Shown here: positions 9,642 to 20,112 of the stretch, one piece after another
Layout: every line of letters starts with the position of its first letter
Numbering within the stretch: position 1 is the first letter of the stretch
NCBI RefSeq assembly: GCF_000717645.1
Contig: NZ_JNZZ01000002.1
Span: forward strand, 434,001 to 498,000
From: Streptomyces californicus
Lineage (GTDB): Bacteria; Actinomycetota; Actinomycetes; Streptomycetales; Streptomycetaceae
DNA length: 64,000 bases
Reading direction: 5' to 3'
The notes under the pieces: generated by a model
Seen by the model: only the letters and a program-made list of their open reading frames with translations
Database searches by the model: none
Told to the model about the DNA's origin: nothing
Translations under genes and position numbers: made by a program

Positions 9642-10586
9642 ATGAACGAGCGTGAACCATCCGCCGATGGCGAAAACCATTCGGCCGCCTTTTCGGTTGG
9701 CCGAAAAGGCGGAGGTGGAGAACAATCGGTTCGCCTCCTCCGTTTCCTGGCCTATCCCGTTCTTCTGCTGGCGGTCCTGCTCGTGGCGGGAGCCGCATTA
9801 CGCCTGCGATGGGATCCGGCCTGGGTCAGTCCGCTTTTCCTGGTTGGGGTCATCTCCTATCTCGCTCTTCTGGAACGGCTGATTCCTTACGACCGGACCT
9901 GGCACCCGGATACGGACGAATGGCGCTGGTACGGCTTCTGGTTCCTGATCACCATGGCCGGAAGCGGACTGGCACAGCTCCTCGTAGCGGTGGGCGTCGG
10001 CCTGATCTCGCCCGCCGAGCCGACCCATCACCTCGGCATCGAGATCCCGGGCGCCCTGCTGGCCGGATCCCTCGTCAGCTATCTCGTGCACCGGCTGGGC
10101 CACCGCAACGCCCTCCTGTGGCGGTTCCACGGGATCCACCACGTCCCGGAGAAGGTGAACGTCGCCAACAACGGGGTCAACCACGTCCTCGACATCGTCC
10201 TGGCCCAGGGTCTCGTCCAGCTGACCCTCGCCCTCGTCGGGTTCTCCCGCCCCGCGGTGCTGGTGGTCGGGCTCTTCGTCGCCGCCCAGGGCTACTTCGT
10301 CCACGCCAACATCGACGTCCGCATCGGGCCGCTGAACCACTTCCTGGCCAGTCCCGAGCAGCACCGGCTGCACCACAGCACCGATCTGTCCGAAGCCGGC
10401 CACTACGGCTCCGACCTGTCCTGCTGGGACCACCTCTTCGGCAGCTTCACCTGGTACCCCGGCCGCGAGCCCACCGCCGTCGGCCTCCACGACCCCACGA
10501 CCTTCCCCGGCACCGGCGAGATCCTCGCCGCCCTCCTGCACCCCTGGCGACGCCGACCCGCACCGGGCACCACCCGCCCGGAATGA
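9642..10586 (+). CDS. ftdA: PTM cluster hydroxylase, sterol desaturase/fatty acid hydroxylase family
   Basis: 314 residues. Several membrane helices surround the histidine-box set of non-haem di-iron hydroxylases: H150xxxH154 (HRLGH), H163GIHH167 and H241RLHH245, plus HANID near 220. In PTM pathways the sterol-desaturase-like enzyme hydroxylates the ornithine-derived part (C-3) of the tetramate; that role is taken from characterised homologues. ATG at 9642 has GGAGG upstream. Codon 53 is TTA (9798-9800), the rare bldA-dependent leucine codon. The first 250 bases are less GC-rich than the rest and contain a strong 12-bp-arm hairpin (9685-9712). First gene of the cluster, 40 bases before ftdB. 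Confidence 0.88.
   Translation: MNEREPSADGENHSAAFSVGRKGGGGEQSVRLLRFLAYPVLLLAVLLVAGAALRLRWDPAWVSPLFLVGVISYLALLERLIPYDRTWHPDTDEWRWYGFWFLITMAGSGLAQLLVAVGVGLISPAEPTHHLGIEIPGALLAGSLVSYLVHRLGHRNALLWRFHGIHHVPEKVNVANNGVNHVLDIVLAQGLVQLTLALVGFSRPAVLVVGLFVAAQGYFVHANIDVRIGPLNHFLASPEQHRLHHSTDLSEAGHYGSDLSCWDHLFGSFTWYPGREPTAVGLHDPTTFPGTGEILAALLHPWRRRPAPGTTRPE
9685..9712 (+). repeat. hairpin inside the start of ftdA
   Basis: Perfect 12-bp arms CCGCCTTTTCGG and CCGAAAAGGCGG with the loop TTGG, within codons 15-24 of ftdA. It would fold in the mRNA shortly behind the initiating ribosome and could also be a DNA palindrome for a regulator. Confidence 0.5.
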
Positions 10587-10626
10587 CCGCCGCCCCCCGA
10601 CGCTCCACGACGATCTAGGAGTTCGC

Positions 10627-13600
10627 ATGGCCGACGTGAACAACCGGGCCTCACGGAACAAGGTGGCGATCATCGGGATGGGCTGCCGCCTGCCCGGCGG
10701 CGCCTCGGACCACCGCGCCTACTGGCGGAACCTGGTGGCGGGCAAGGACTGCATCACGCCCACCCCGCCCGACCGCTACGACGTCCGCACGCTCGGCAGC
10801 CGGTTCCGCGACAAGCCCGGCCGCCTCGTCGGCGGACGCGGCGGATACATCGACGGCTTCGACGAGTTCGACCCCGCGTTCTTCGGCATCAGCCCCCGCG
10901 AGGCCGACCACATGGACCCGCAGCAGCGCAAGCTGCTCGAAGTGGCCTGGGAGGCGCTGGAGGACGGCGGCCAGCGCCCCGCCGACCTCGCCGGCGGCAA
11001 CGTCGCGGTCTACGTCGGCGCCTTCACCCTGGACTACAAGATCCTGCAGTTCGCCGACCTGGGCTTCACCTCGCTGGCCGCCCACACCGCGACCGGGACC
11101 ATGATGACGATGGTCTCCAACCGGATCTCGTACTGCTTCGACTTCCGCGGCCCCAGCCTCTCCGTCGACACCGCCTGCAGCTCCTCCCTGGTCGCCGTCC
11201 ACCTCGCCTGCCAGGCGCTGAACAGCGGTGAGAGCGACCTCGCGCTGGCCGGCGGGACGCTGCTGCACATGGCCCCGCAGTACACCGTGGCCGAGACGAA
11301 GGGCGGCTTCCTGTCGCCCGGCGGCCGCTCCCGTACGTTCGACGCCGCCGCCGACGGCTACGTACGGGCCGAAGGGGTCGGCCTGGTCGCGCTGAAGCGG
11401 CTGGAGGACGCCGTACGGGACGGGGACCGGATCCACGCGGTGATCCTCGGCAGCGGGGTCAACCAGGACGGCCACACCAACGGCATCACCGTGCCCAGCC
11501 CCGACGCGCAGGTCGACCTCATCCGCCGGGTCTGCGCGGAGGCGGGCATCGCCCCCGGCGACCTCCAGTACATGGAGGCGCACGGAACCTCGACCCCCGT
11601 GGGGGACCCGATCGAGGCCAACGCCCTGGCCCGCGCCCTGGCCATCGGGCGGGCCCCGGGCGCCCGCGCCTACGTCGGCTCGGTCAAGACGAACATCGGG
11701 CACACCGAATCCGCCGCCGGGGTCGCCGGGCTGATCAAGACCGTCCTGAGCCTCAAGCACCGGACCATCCCGCCCCACATCAACCTGGAGAACCTCAACC
11801 CCGCCATCGACCCGGCCACCCTGCCGTACGAGATCCCCACCCGGGCCGTGCCCTGGCCCGACCACGAGGGGCCCGCCCGCGCCGGGGTCAACTCCTTCGG
11901 CTTCGGCGGCACCAACGCCCATGTCGTCCTGGAGGAGGCCCCGCCGGCGGTCTCACCGGCTCCGGCCTCCCCGGCGGCCGGCGGGGCCGCGCGCGCCTGG
12001 AGCGTTCTGCCGCTCAGCGCCCGCAACCCCGACGCCCTGACGGAGATGGCGGCCGGCATCCGGGCCGAACTGGCGGACGGCGACGACGGCCCGGCCGTCT
12101 CCCTCGACGACCTCGGCCACACCCTGGCCCACCGCCGCCAGCACCTGCCCGAGCGGCTGGCCGTCGCCTACTCCACCCGCGCCTCCCTCGACGAGGCGCT
12201 GGCCGCCCACGAGCGGGGCGAGCCCCACCCCCGGGTCGTCCACGGCCGGGCCCGCGAGGCCGCCGACCGGAAGCTCGCCTGGGTCTTCACCGGGATGGGC
12301 CCCCAGTGGTGGGGCATGGGCCGCCAACTGCTGGAGGAGGAACCGGTCTTCCGCGACGCGGTCGTCGCCTGCGACCGGGCGATGCGCGAGTTCGCCGACT
12401 GGTCCCTCGTCGAGGAGATGACCGCCGACGAGTCCGTCTCCCGGATGAGCGAGACCTGGCTCGCCCAGCCCGCGAACTTCGCCGTCCAAATCGGCCTGGC
12501 CGCCCTGTGGCGCTCCCACGGGGTGCGCCCCGACGCCGTGGTCGGCCACAGCACCGGGGAGATCGCCGCCTTCCACGAGGCCGGCGTCTACACCCTGCGG
12601 GACGCGGCCAGGATCGCCGTGCACCGCAGCCGGCTCCAGCAGACCCTGGCCGGGACGGGCGGCATGCTCGCCGTCAGCCTGTCCGAGGAGGAGGCGGAGC
12701 GCCGGGTGCGCCCCTACGCCGACCGGGTCTCCGTCGCCGCCGTCAACAGCCCCACCGCGATCACGCTGGCCGGGGACGAGGCGGCACTCGCCCTGCTGGC
12801 CGAGGAGTTGCGGGCCGAGCAGCAGTTCGCCAAGTTCCTCACCGTCGAAGTGCCTTACCACAGCGTCGTCATGGAGCGCGTCAAGGACGAACTTCTGCGC
12901 GAGATGGCCCCGTTGGAGCCGCGCCCGGCACGGATCCCGCTCTATCTCACCGGGGTCGAGGGCACCGCGCGGGGCGAGGAACTCGACGCGGCCTACTGGT
13001 GGAAGAACGTCCGCGACCGGGTGCGCTTCCGGTCGGCGGTCGACCGCCTCGCCGCCGACGGCCACCGGCTCTTCCTGGAGATCGGCCCGCACCCGGTCCT
13101 CGGCCACGCCATCCGCGAATCCCTCGACGCCGCCGCCACGCCCGGGCTCACCCTGCCCTCCATCCGCCGCCGCGAGAACGAGAGCGAACGCTTCGCCGCC
13201 TCGCTCGGCTCACTCCACACCCTGGGCGTCCCCGTCGACTGGGATCTGCTGCACCCCGCCGGCCGGCCGGTCACCCTGCCCCGTCACCCCTTCCGGCGCG
13301 ACCGCCACTGGACGGAGCCCGGCCCCGTCGCCCAGGTCCGCCTCGGCCGCCGCGACCACCCGCTCCTCGGTCGCCGCACCGACGCCACCGCACCCACCTG
13401 GCTGGCCCGCCTGGGCACCGAGGACCTGCCGTACCTCGCGGACCACCGCATCCAGGACACCGTGGTCTTCCCCGCCGCCGGCTATCTGGAGATGGCCGCC
13501 CAGGCCGTCCTGCGGCTCACCGGCGGCACCACCGCCGTCCTCGCCGACATCGACCTGCGCAAGGCGCTCTTCCTGCCCGACGGCGAGGACCGCACGGTCG

Positions 13601-16600
13601 AGGTGTCGCTCTCCCCGGAGAACGCCGCGTTCACCATCGCCTCCCCGACCGGCGAGGACGGCGAACGAGTGGTGCACGCGGCCGGAATCGTCCGCTCCGG
13701 ACAGCGCCGCCGCACCACCGGTCCGCTGGACGCCCCGGCGATCCGGGCCAGGTCCCTCCGCCACCTCGCGGGGCCCGACTGCTACACCGCGCTCGCCGCC
13801 CTCGGCTACCACTACGGCCCCGCCTTCCAGGCCGTCGACGAGGTCTGGATCGGCGACGGCGAAGTCCTCGCCCGCATCAGCCCGCCCCGGGCGATCGACG
13901 GTGGCGCGGCCGGCCACCACCTCCACCCCGTCCTCCTCGACGCCTGCTTCCAGACCCTCCTCACCCCGCTGATCCTCGACGGCCCCGCCCCCGGCGCCGG
14001 CATCAGGCTGCCGCTCTCCCTGGACGAGGTCGCCCTCGACCCCATCGGGGACCAGTCGTTCTGGGCGCACGCCACCCTGCGCACCGCCGACGCGGACACC
14101 ACCCTCGGCGACATCGCGCTCTACGCCGACGACGGCTCCCCGCTCGGCCACGTCCAGGGCTTCCGCGCCGCCGACGTGGTGCGGGCGGCCACCGCGGTCG
14201 CCCGCACCACGATCGACTCCTGGCTGGCCGAACCCGTCTGGACCGACTGCCCGTCACTCGCCACGGAGGACGCCGCCCCGCCACTCACCGCGGAGGACGC
14301 CGCCGCCGTACGGGACGCGGGCCCGGGCCACGCGGAAGGGGCGGGCTCCAGGCCCCCGGCCGCCACCGCACCCGCCCACGACTGGCTGCTCCTCGCCGAC
14401 GCCGGAGGCACGGCCGACGCCTTCGCCGCCCTGGCCCGCGCCCGCGGCGAACGCTGCCGCCTGGTCCGTACGGGAGCGGCCTACACCGCCTCCGGCGACG
14501 GCGGCACGTACACCGTCGACCCCGCGTCCGACGCCGACCTGCGCCGCCTGTTCGCGGACCTCGACCGGGACGCCGGGCCCTTCCACGGAACCGTCCTGCA
14601 CCTGTGGAACCTCGACGCGCCCGCCCTCGCCGACTGCGACCGGCCCGCCCTGCGCGACCACACCGGCGCGGGCGCCTACTCCCTGATCGCCCTCGCCCGG
14701 CTGCTCGCCGCCCGGGGCGCGGAAGGCCGCCTCCACATCGTCACCCGAGGCGCCCAGTCCGCCCTGCCCGGCGAAGGGCCCGAACCTCTCGGAGCGCCCG
14801 CCTGGGGCATCGGCCGGGTCCTGCGCCACCAGGAGCTGACCGGCCACCCCGGCAAGCTCATCGACCTCGACCCCGGGCGCCGGCCCGGCCCCGACGAAGA
14901 CCGCGCCGAGGCCGCGGCCCTGCTCGCCGAGGCGCTGAGCGACGACGAGGCCGAGATCGCGCTGCGCGACGGGGTCCGCCGCACCAGCCGCCTCCGCCCC
15001 GCCGAGAACCTGACCCGCCCCCTGCCCCCGCGCCTGCGGCCCGACGGGACCTACCTGGTCACCGGCGCGTTCGGCGCACTCGGCCGGCTGCTGTGCCGCA
15101 CCCTCGTACGCCGGGGCGCCCGCCGGATCGTCCTGATCGGCCGCACCCCCGTGCCGGCCCGCGAGAAGTGGGCGGGCGCCGACCCCGCCACCGCCGAGGG
15201 CCGCGCCGTGGCCCTGCTCCGCGAGCTGGAGGCGCTCGGCGCACAGCCCGTCCCGGCCACGTTCGACATCACCGACGAGGACGCCCTGGCCGCCTGGCTC
15301 GACGCCCACCGGCGCAGCGGTGCGCCGCCCGTACGCGGGGTGTTCCACCTCGCGGGCCAGGTCCGCGACACCCTCGTCGCCGATCTCGACCGGGCCGCGT
15401 TCGACTCCGTCCACGACCCCAAGACCGTCGGCGCCCTCCTCCTGCACCGGCACCTGAGGGACGAACCCCTCGACCACTTCGTCCTCTTCGCCTCGATCGC
15501 CTCCCTGCTGACCACCGCGGGCCAGACCAACTACGCCGCGGGCAACGCCTTCCTCGACGCCCTCGCCCACCACCGCCGCGCCCGGGGGCTGCCCGCGCTC
15601 AGCCTCGACTGGGGGCCCTGGGCCACCGGCATGATCGAGGAACTCGGCCTGGTCGACCACTACCTGCACAGCCGGGGGATGAGCTCGCTCTCCCCGGAGG
15701 CGGGCATGGCCGTCCTGGAGCGCGTCATCGGCCAGGACCACGCCCAACTGGTCGTCGCCACCGTCGTGGACTGGCCCGTCTTCCTCGCCTGGTACCCGTC
15801 CCCGCCGCCCCTGGTCGCCGAACTCGCGGCAGCCGCCGCCCCGCCCGCAGACGCCGCGTCCGGCAACGGCTTCCTCGACACGTTCCGCGCCGCCGGCGAA
15901 GAAGCCCGCCGTACCCTCGTCGCCGAACGGTTCGCCGCGCTCTCGGCCGCCGTACTGCGGACCGGCGCCGACCGCATCGACCCCGCCACCGGCCTCGGCG
16001 ACCTCGGGCTCGACTCCCTCCTCGCCATGGAGCTGCGGGCCCGCGTCCACGCCGAACTCGGCGTCGCGCTCCCCGTGGTGGCCCTGCTCAGCGGCACCCC
16101 CGCGGGAGAACTCGCCGCCCAGCTCCACGACGGCCTCGCCGCCCTGGCCTCGGCGGACGGCAGCGTCGCGGCCGACGCGGTCGAACTCCACACCGACGAG
16201 CGCGAGTACCCGCTCACGCAGAACCAGAAGGCGCTCTGGTTCCTCAAGCACCTCAACCCCGACGGGTACGCGTACAACATCGGCGGGGCCGTCGAGGTGA
16301 ACGTCGCCCTCGAACCCGACTTGATGTTCGAGGCCGTCCGCCGGCTCATCGCCCGCCACCCCGCGCTGCGCACGACCTTCCACCTGGTGGACGGGCAGGC
16401 CGTCCAGCGGGTCTCCGAGGACGCCCCGAACGACCTCGCCCTCTTCGACGTCCAGGGCGAGGACTGGGAGACCATCCACGCGACGATCGTCCAGGAGTAC
16501 CGCAAGCCCTACGACCTCGCCCACGACCCCCTGGTCCGCTTCCGCCTCTTCAAGCGGGGCCCGGACCGCTGGATCATCATGAAGGCCGTCCACCACATCG

Positions 16601-19600
16601 TCTCCGACGCCATCTCCACGTTCACCTTCATCGAGGAACTGCTGAGCGTCTACGAGGCGTTGCGGCGCAACCGGGAGCCCGGGCTCCCGCCCGTCGAGGC
16701 CCGCTACCTCGACTTCCTCAACCAGCAGAACGCCTTCCTCGCCGGACCCGAGGCCGCGGCCATGCTCGACTACTGGCGCTCGCACCTGCCGGCCGAGGTC
16801 CCGCTGCTCGACCTCCCGGTCGACAAACCGCGCCCGGCGGTCCAGACCCACAACGGGGCCTCCGAGTTCTTCGTCCTGGACGACGCGCTGAGCGCCCGCG
16901 TCCACACCCTGGCCCGCGCCCACGGCGTCACCCCGTTCATGGTGCTGCTGAGCGCCTACTACCTCCTGCTGCACCGCTACTCCGGACAGGACCACCTCGT
17001 CGTCGGCAGCCCGGTGACCGGCCGCACCCGCCAGGACCTCTCCTCCGTCTACGGGTACTTCGTCAACCCGCTGCCGCTGCACGCCGACCTGTCCGACGAC
17101 CCGACCGTCGCGGAACTGCTCCAGCAGGTCCGCCGGACCGTGCTCGGCGGCCTGGACAACCAGGAGTACCCCTTCGTCCTCCTCGTCGAGGAGCTGGGCC
17201 TCCAGCACGACCCGAGCCGCTCCGCCGTCTTCCAGGCGATGTTCATCCTCCTCACCCACAAGGTGGCCACCGAGCAGTACGGCTACCGGCTGGAGTACAT
17301 CGAACTGCCGGAGGAGGAGGGGCAGTTCGACATAACCCTGTCCGCCTACGAGGACGAGGCCGAAGGCCGCTTCCACTGCGTGTTCAAGTACAACACCGAC
17401 CTCTTCCTCCCCGAGACCATGCGCCGCATGGCCGACCACTACACCCGCCTCCTCGACCGGATGACCCGCGCCCCGGGCGAGCAGCCCGCCTCCCGCCTGG
17501 AGATGCTCGGCGAGCAGGAACGCGAGCGACTCGTGGGGGAGTGGAGCCGCCCGGCCCTGCCGGCGTCCCCGGCCCCGGAGTCCGCCGGTCACCGGGAGGG
17601 CCACCCGTTCGTCCCGGTGCACACCCTCATCGCCCGGACGGCCGCCGAGCACCCCTCGGCCACCGCCGTCGTCATGCCGTCGCCGCACGGCGAGGCGTAC
17701 CGGCTGACCTACGAGGAGCTGGACCGGCGGGCCGACGACACCGCGGCCCGGCTGCGGGCCCACGGCATCGGCGAGGGCTCGGTGGTCGTCCTGTGCCTGG
17801 AGAAGTCCCCCGAGCTGATCGTCGCCCTGCTCGGCGTCCTCAAGACCGGCGCGGCCTACCTCCCGCTCCGCCCCGGCCAGCCCGCCGACCGCCTCGCGCA
17901 CCTCGTGTCGGCCACCGGCGCGGCACTCGTCCTCGTCGCGGACGACGCCGGGCCCGAGCAGACGGCGGCCCTGTCCGCCCCGACGCTCACCCCCACCGCC
18001 CTCGCGGCCACCACGCCCCGTCCGGACGGCGCGCCCCCGGCGACCGCCCCGGAGGCCCCCGCCTACATCATCACCACCTCGGGCTCCACCGGCCGCCCCA
18101 AGGCCGTCCGCGTCAGCCACCGCAACCTCGCCTCCGCGTACGAGGCATGGCGGCAGGCGTACCGGCTGGAGAGCGACGTGCGGACGCACCTTCAGATGGC
18201 CGAACCGTCCTTCGACGTGTTCACCGGCGACCTGGTGCGCGCCCTCTGCTCGGGCGGCACGCTCGTCCTGGCCGACCGCGACCTCCTCTTCGACACCACC
18301 CGGCTCTACCGCACGATGCGTCAGGAACGCGTCGACTGCGCGGAGTTCGTCCCCGCCGTCGTACGCGGTCTGATGGACCACTGCGAACGGGACGGACTGC
18401 GACTGGACTTCCTGCGGCTGCTGGTGGTCGGCTCGGACGCCTGGAGCGTGGGGGAGTACCGCCGGCTGGCAGAGCTGTGCGGACCCGCCACCCGGCTCGT
18501 CAACTCCTACGGCCTCACCGAGGCCACCATCGACAGCGCCTTCTTCGAAGGGCCCGCCGACGACCTCGAACCCGGCGCGATGGTCCCGATCGGCCGCCCC
18601 CTGCCCAACAGCACCCTCCACGTCCTGGACGCCCACGGAGAACCCGTCCCGCCCGGGGTGCCCGGCGAACTCTGGATCGGCGGCGACGGCGTCGCCCTCG
18701 GCTACGCCGGAGACCCCGGGCAGACCGACGAACGCTTCGTGACCCGTACGCTCTCCACCGCGGCGGACGCCCGCCCGGAGCGGCTCTACCGCACCGGCGA
18801 CATCGCCCGCTGGGACGCCCACGGCCGGGTCCACCTGCTCGGCCGCACCGACGGCCAGGTCAAACTGCGCGGCCACCGCATCGAGATCGGCGAGATCGAG
18901 GCCCACCTCGCCCAGTGGCCCCCGCTCGCCCGCGCCGTCGTCACCGTGCGCACCGACACCGGAGGCGAACCGGCCCTCTGCGCCTACTGCGTACCGGAGA
19001 CCGGCGCCGCCCTGGACGTCCGGGCCCTGCGCCGCCACCTCGCCCGCTCCCTGCCCTCGTACATGATCCCCTCCCACTTCACCGAGCTGCCCGCCCTGCC
19101 GCTGACCGCCAACGGCAAGGTCGACACCGCCGCCCTGCCCGCACCCCGCGCCGAGGCCGGCGACCGGCCCCACGAAGAACCCGTCACGCTCTACGAGACC
19201 AGCCTCGCCCGCCACTGGAAGACGCTCCTGGGCCGCGAACAGATCGGCCTGGAGGACGACTTCTTCGAACTCGGCGGCAGCTCGATCAAGCTCATCGAAC
19301 TCCTCCACCACCTGCGCACCGAGTTCGGCGTCGGCGTCCCCGTCAGCAGGCTCTACCAGGTCACCACCCTGCACGGAATGGCCGCCACCGTCGAGGACGT
19401 CCTCCTCGGGGCGAGCGCCGAGGAACTGCCCAGCCTCACCTTCAACGCCGGCCAGGACCCCGCGCTCTTCTGCTTCCCGCCCGCCGGCGGCCACGGGCTC
19501 GTCTACCGCGGGCTGGCCGCCCACCTCCCCGACCTCTCCGTCATCGGCTTCAACTACCTCCCCGGCGACGACAAGACCGCCCGGTACGCCGACCTCATCG

Positions 19601-20112
19601 AAGCGGCCCGGCCTGAGGGCCCGTACCTGCTCCTCGGCTACTCCCTCGGCGGCAACCTCGCCTTCGAGACCGCCAAGGAGCTGGAGCGGCGCGGCCGCAC
19701 GGTCGCCCACGTCGTCATCATCGACTCCCGCCGCATCCTCACCGCCTACGAACCCGACGCCTCCGGCATCGCCGCCTTCGAGGCCGAACTCGCCGAGCAC
19801 GTACGCAAACACACCGGGTCCGAAGCCGTCACCCGCGAGACCCTCGCCCACGCCTCCGAGTACCTCGCGTTCTGCGGACGCACCCCCAACACCGGGACCG
19901 TCGCCGCCGAGGTCACCGTCATCACCGACGAGGAGAAGGCCGCCCTCTACGCCGCGGGGGAGCACGGCACCTGGCACGGCAGCTCCACCGGCGCCACCGC
20001 CGTCCTGCGCGGCTCCGGCGTCCACGCCGACATGCTGGACGCCAAGCACCTCGCCCGCAACGCCGAGCTGGTGCGCGCCACCCTGAGGGGGGAGGCGTCC
20101 CATGCCGGATGA
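10627..20112 (+). CDS. ftdB: hybrid iterative PKS-NRPS for polycyclic tetramate macrolactam
   Basis: 3161 residues in the order KS (about 10-440; C184, H319, H359), AT (about 535-850; S642 in GHSTGE, VPYHS at 742-746), DH (about 905-1180; H940, D1105), KR (NADPH site TGAFGALG at 1479, S1623, Y1636), ACP (S1797 in LGLDSL), C (HHIVSDA at 1989-1995; the usual final Gly is Ala), A (TTSGSTGRPK at 2483; D2530 starts the pocket), PCP (S2886 in LGGSS) and TE (S3006 in GYSLGG). My reading of the A-domain pocket is D-V-G-E-V-G-S-I-D, one step from the ornithine code DVGEIGSID. In HSAF/frontalamide-type enzymes this single module is used iteratively to make two polyene chains, the C domain joins both to the two amines of ornithine, and the TE closes the tetramic acid. 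No ER or methyltransferase, as expected. AGGAG precedes the ATG. Confidence 0.93.
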   Translation: MADVNNRASRNKVAIIGMGCRLPGGASDHRAYWRNLVAGKDCITPTPPDRYDVRTLGSRFRDKPGRLVGGRGGYIDGFDEFDPAFFGISPREADHMDPQQRKLLEVAWEALEDGGQRPADLAGGNVAVYVGAFTLDYKILQFADLGFTSLAAHTATGTMMTMVSNRISYCFDFRGPSLSVDTACSSSLVAVHLACQALNSGESDLALAGGTLLHMAPQYTVAETKGGFLSPGGRSRTFDAAADGYVRAEGVGLVALKRLEDAVRDGDRIHAVILGSGVNQDGHTNGITVPSPDAQVDLIRRVCAEAGIAPGDLQYMEAHGTSTPVGDPIEANALARALAIGRAPGARAYVGSVKTNIGHTESAAGVAGLIKTVLSLKHRTIPPHINLENLNPAIDPATLPYEIPTRAVPWPDHEGPARAGVNSFGFGGTNAHVVLEEAPPAVSPAPASPAAGGAARAWSVLPLSARNPDALTEMAAGIRAELADGDDGPAVSLDDLGHTLAHRRQHLPERLAVAYSTRASLDEALAAHERGEPHPRVVHGRAREAADRKLAWVFTGMGPQWWGMGRQLLEEEPVFRDAVVACDRAMREFADWSLVEEMTADESVSRMSETWLAQPANFAVQIGLAALWRSHGVRPDAVVGHSTGEIAAFHEAGVYTLRDAARIAVHRSRLQQTLAGTGGMLAVSLSEEEAERRVRPYADRVSVAAVNSPTAITLAGDEAALALLAEELRAEQQFAKFLTVEVPYHSVVMERVKDELLREMAPLEPRPARIPLYLTGVEGTARGEELDAAYWWKNVRDRVRFRSAVDRLAADGHRLFLEIGPHPVLGHAIRESLDAAATPGLTLPSIRRRENESERFAASLGSLHTLGVPVDWDLLHPAGRPVTLPRHPFRRDRHWTEPGPVAQVRLGRRDHPLLGRRTDATAPTWLARLGTEDLPYLADHRIQDTVVFPAAGYLEMAAQAVLRLTGGTTAVLADIDLRKALFLPDGEDRTVEVSLSPENAAFTIASPTGEDGERVVHAAGIVRSGQRRRTTGPLDAPAIRARSLRHLAGPDCYTALAALGYHYGPAFQAVDEVWIGDGEVLARISPPRAIDGGAAGHHLHPVLLDACFQTLLTPLILDGPAPGAGIRLPLSLDEVALDPIGDQSFWAHATLRTADADTTLGDIALYADDGSPLGHVQGFRAADVVRAATAVARTTIDSWLAEPVWTDCPSLATEDAAPPLTAEDAAAVRDAGPGHAEGAGSRPPAATAPAHDWLLLADAGGTADAFAALARARGERCRLVRTGAAYTASGDGGTYTVDPASDADLRRLFADLDRDAGPFHGTVLHLWNLDAPALADCDRPALRDHTGAGAYSLIALARLLAARGAEGRLHIVTRGAQSALPGEGPEPLGAPAWGIGRVLRHQELTGHPGKLIDLDPGRRPGPDEDRAEAAALLAEALSDDEAEIALRDGVRRTSRLRPAENLTRPLPPRLRPDGTYLVTGAFGALGRLLCRTLVRRGARRIVLIGRTPVPAREKWAGADPATAEGRAVALLRELEALGAQPVPATFDITDEDALAAWLDAHRRSGAPPVRGVFHLAGQVRDTLVADLDRAAFDSVHDPKTVGALLLHRHLRDEPLDHFVLFASIASLLTTAGQTNYAAGNAFLDALAHHRRARGLPALSLDWGPWATGMIEELGLVDHYLHSRGMSSLSPEAGMAVLERVIGQDHAQLVVATVVDWPVFLAWYPSPPPLVAELAAAAAPPADAASGNGFLDTFRAAGEEARRTLVAERFAALSAAVLRTGADRIDPATGLGDLGLDSLLAMELRARVHAELGVALPVVALLSGTPAGELAAQLHDGLAALASADGSVAADAVELHTDEREYPLTQNQKALWFLKHLNPDGYAYNIGGAVEVNVALEPDLMFEAVRRLIARHPALRTTFHLVDGQAVQRVSEDAPNDLALFDVQGEDWETIHATIVQEYRKPYDLAHDPLVRFRLFKRGPDRWIIMKAVHHIVSDAISTFTFIEELLSVYEALRRNREPGLPPVEARYLDFLNQQNAFLAGPEAAAMLDYWRSHLPAEVPLLDLPVDKPRPAVQTHNGASEFFVLDDALSARVHTLARAHGVTPFMVLLSAYYLLLHRYSGQDHLVVGSPVTGRTRQDLSSVYGYFVNPLPLHADLSDDPTVAELLQQVRRTVLGGLDNQEYPFVLLVEELGLQHDPSRSAVFQAMFILLTHKVATEQYGYRLEYIELPEEEGQFDITLSAYEDEAEGRFHCVFKYNTDLFLPETMRRMADHYTRLLDRMTRAPGEQPASRLEMLGEQERERLVGEWSRPALPASPAPESAGHREGHPFVPVHTLIARTAAEHPSATAVVMPSPHGEAYRLTYEELDRRADDTAARLRAHGIGEGSVVVLCLEKSPELIVALLGVLKTGAAYLPLRPGQPADRLAHLVSATGAALVLVADDAGPEQTAALSAPTLTPTALAATTPRPDGAPPATAPEAPAYIITTSGSTGRPKAVRVSHRNLASAYEAWRQAYRLESDVRTHLQMAEPSFDVFTGDLVRALCSGGTLVLADRDLLFDTTRLYRTMRQERVDCAEFVPAVVRGLMDHCERDGLRLDFLRLLVVGSDAWSVGEYRRLAELCGPATRLVNSYGLTEATIDSAFFEGPADDLEPGAMVPIGRPLPNSTLHVLDAHGEPVPPGVPGELWIGGDGVALGYAGDPGQTDERFVTRTLSTAADARPERLYRTGDIARWDAHGRVHLLGRTDGQVKLRGHRIEIGEIEAHLAQWPPLARAVVTVRTDTGGEPALCAYCVPETGAALDVRALRRHLARSLPSYMIPSHFTELPALPLTANGKVDTAALPAPRAEAGDRPHEEPVTLYETSLARHWKTLLGREQIGLEDDFFELGGSSIKLIELLHHLRTEFGVGVPVSRLYQVTTLHGMAATVEDVLLGASAEELPSLTFNAGQDPALFCFPPAGGHGLVYRGLAAHLPDLSVIGFNYLPGDDKTARYADLIEAARPEGPYLLLGYSLGGNLAFETAKELERRGRTVAHVVIIDSRRILTAYEPDASGIAAFEAELAEHVRKHTGSEAVTRETLAHASEYLAFCGRTPNTGTVAAEVTVITDEEKAALYAAGEHGTWHGSSTGATAVLRGSGVHADMLDAKHLARNAELVRATLRGEASHAG

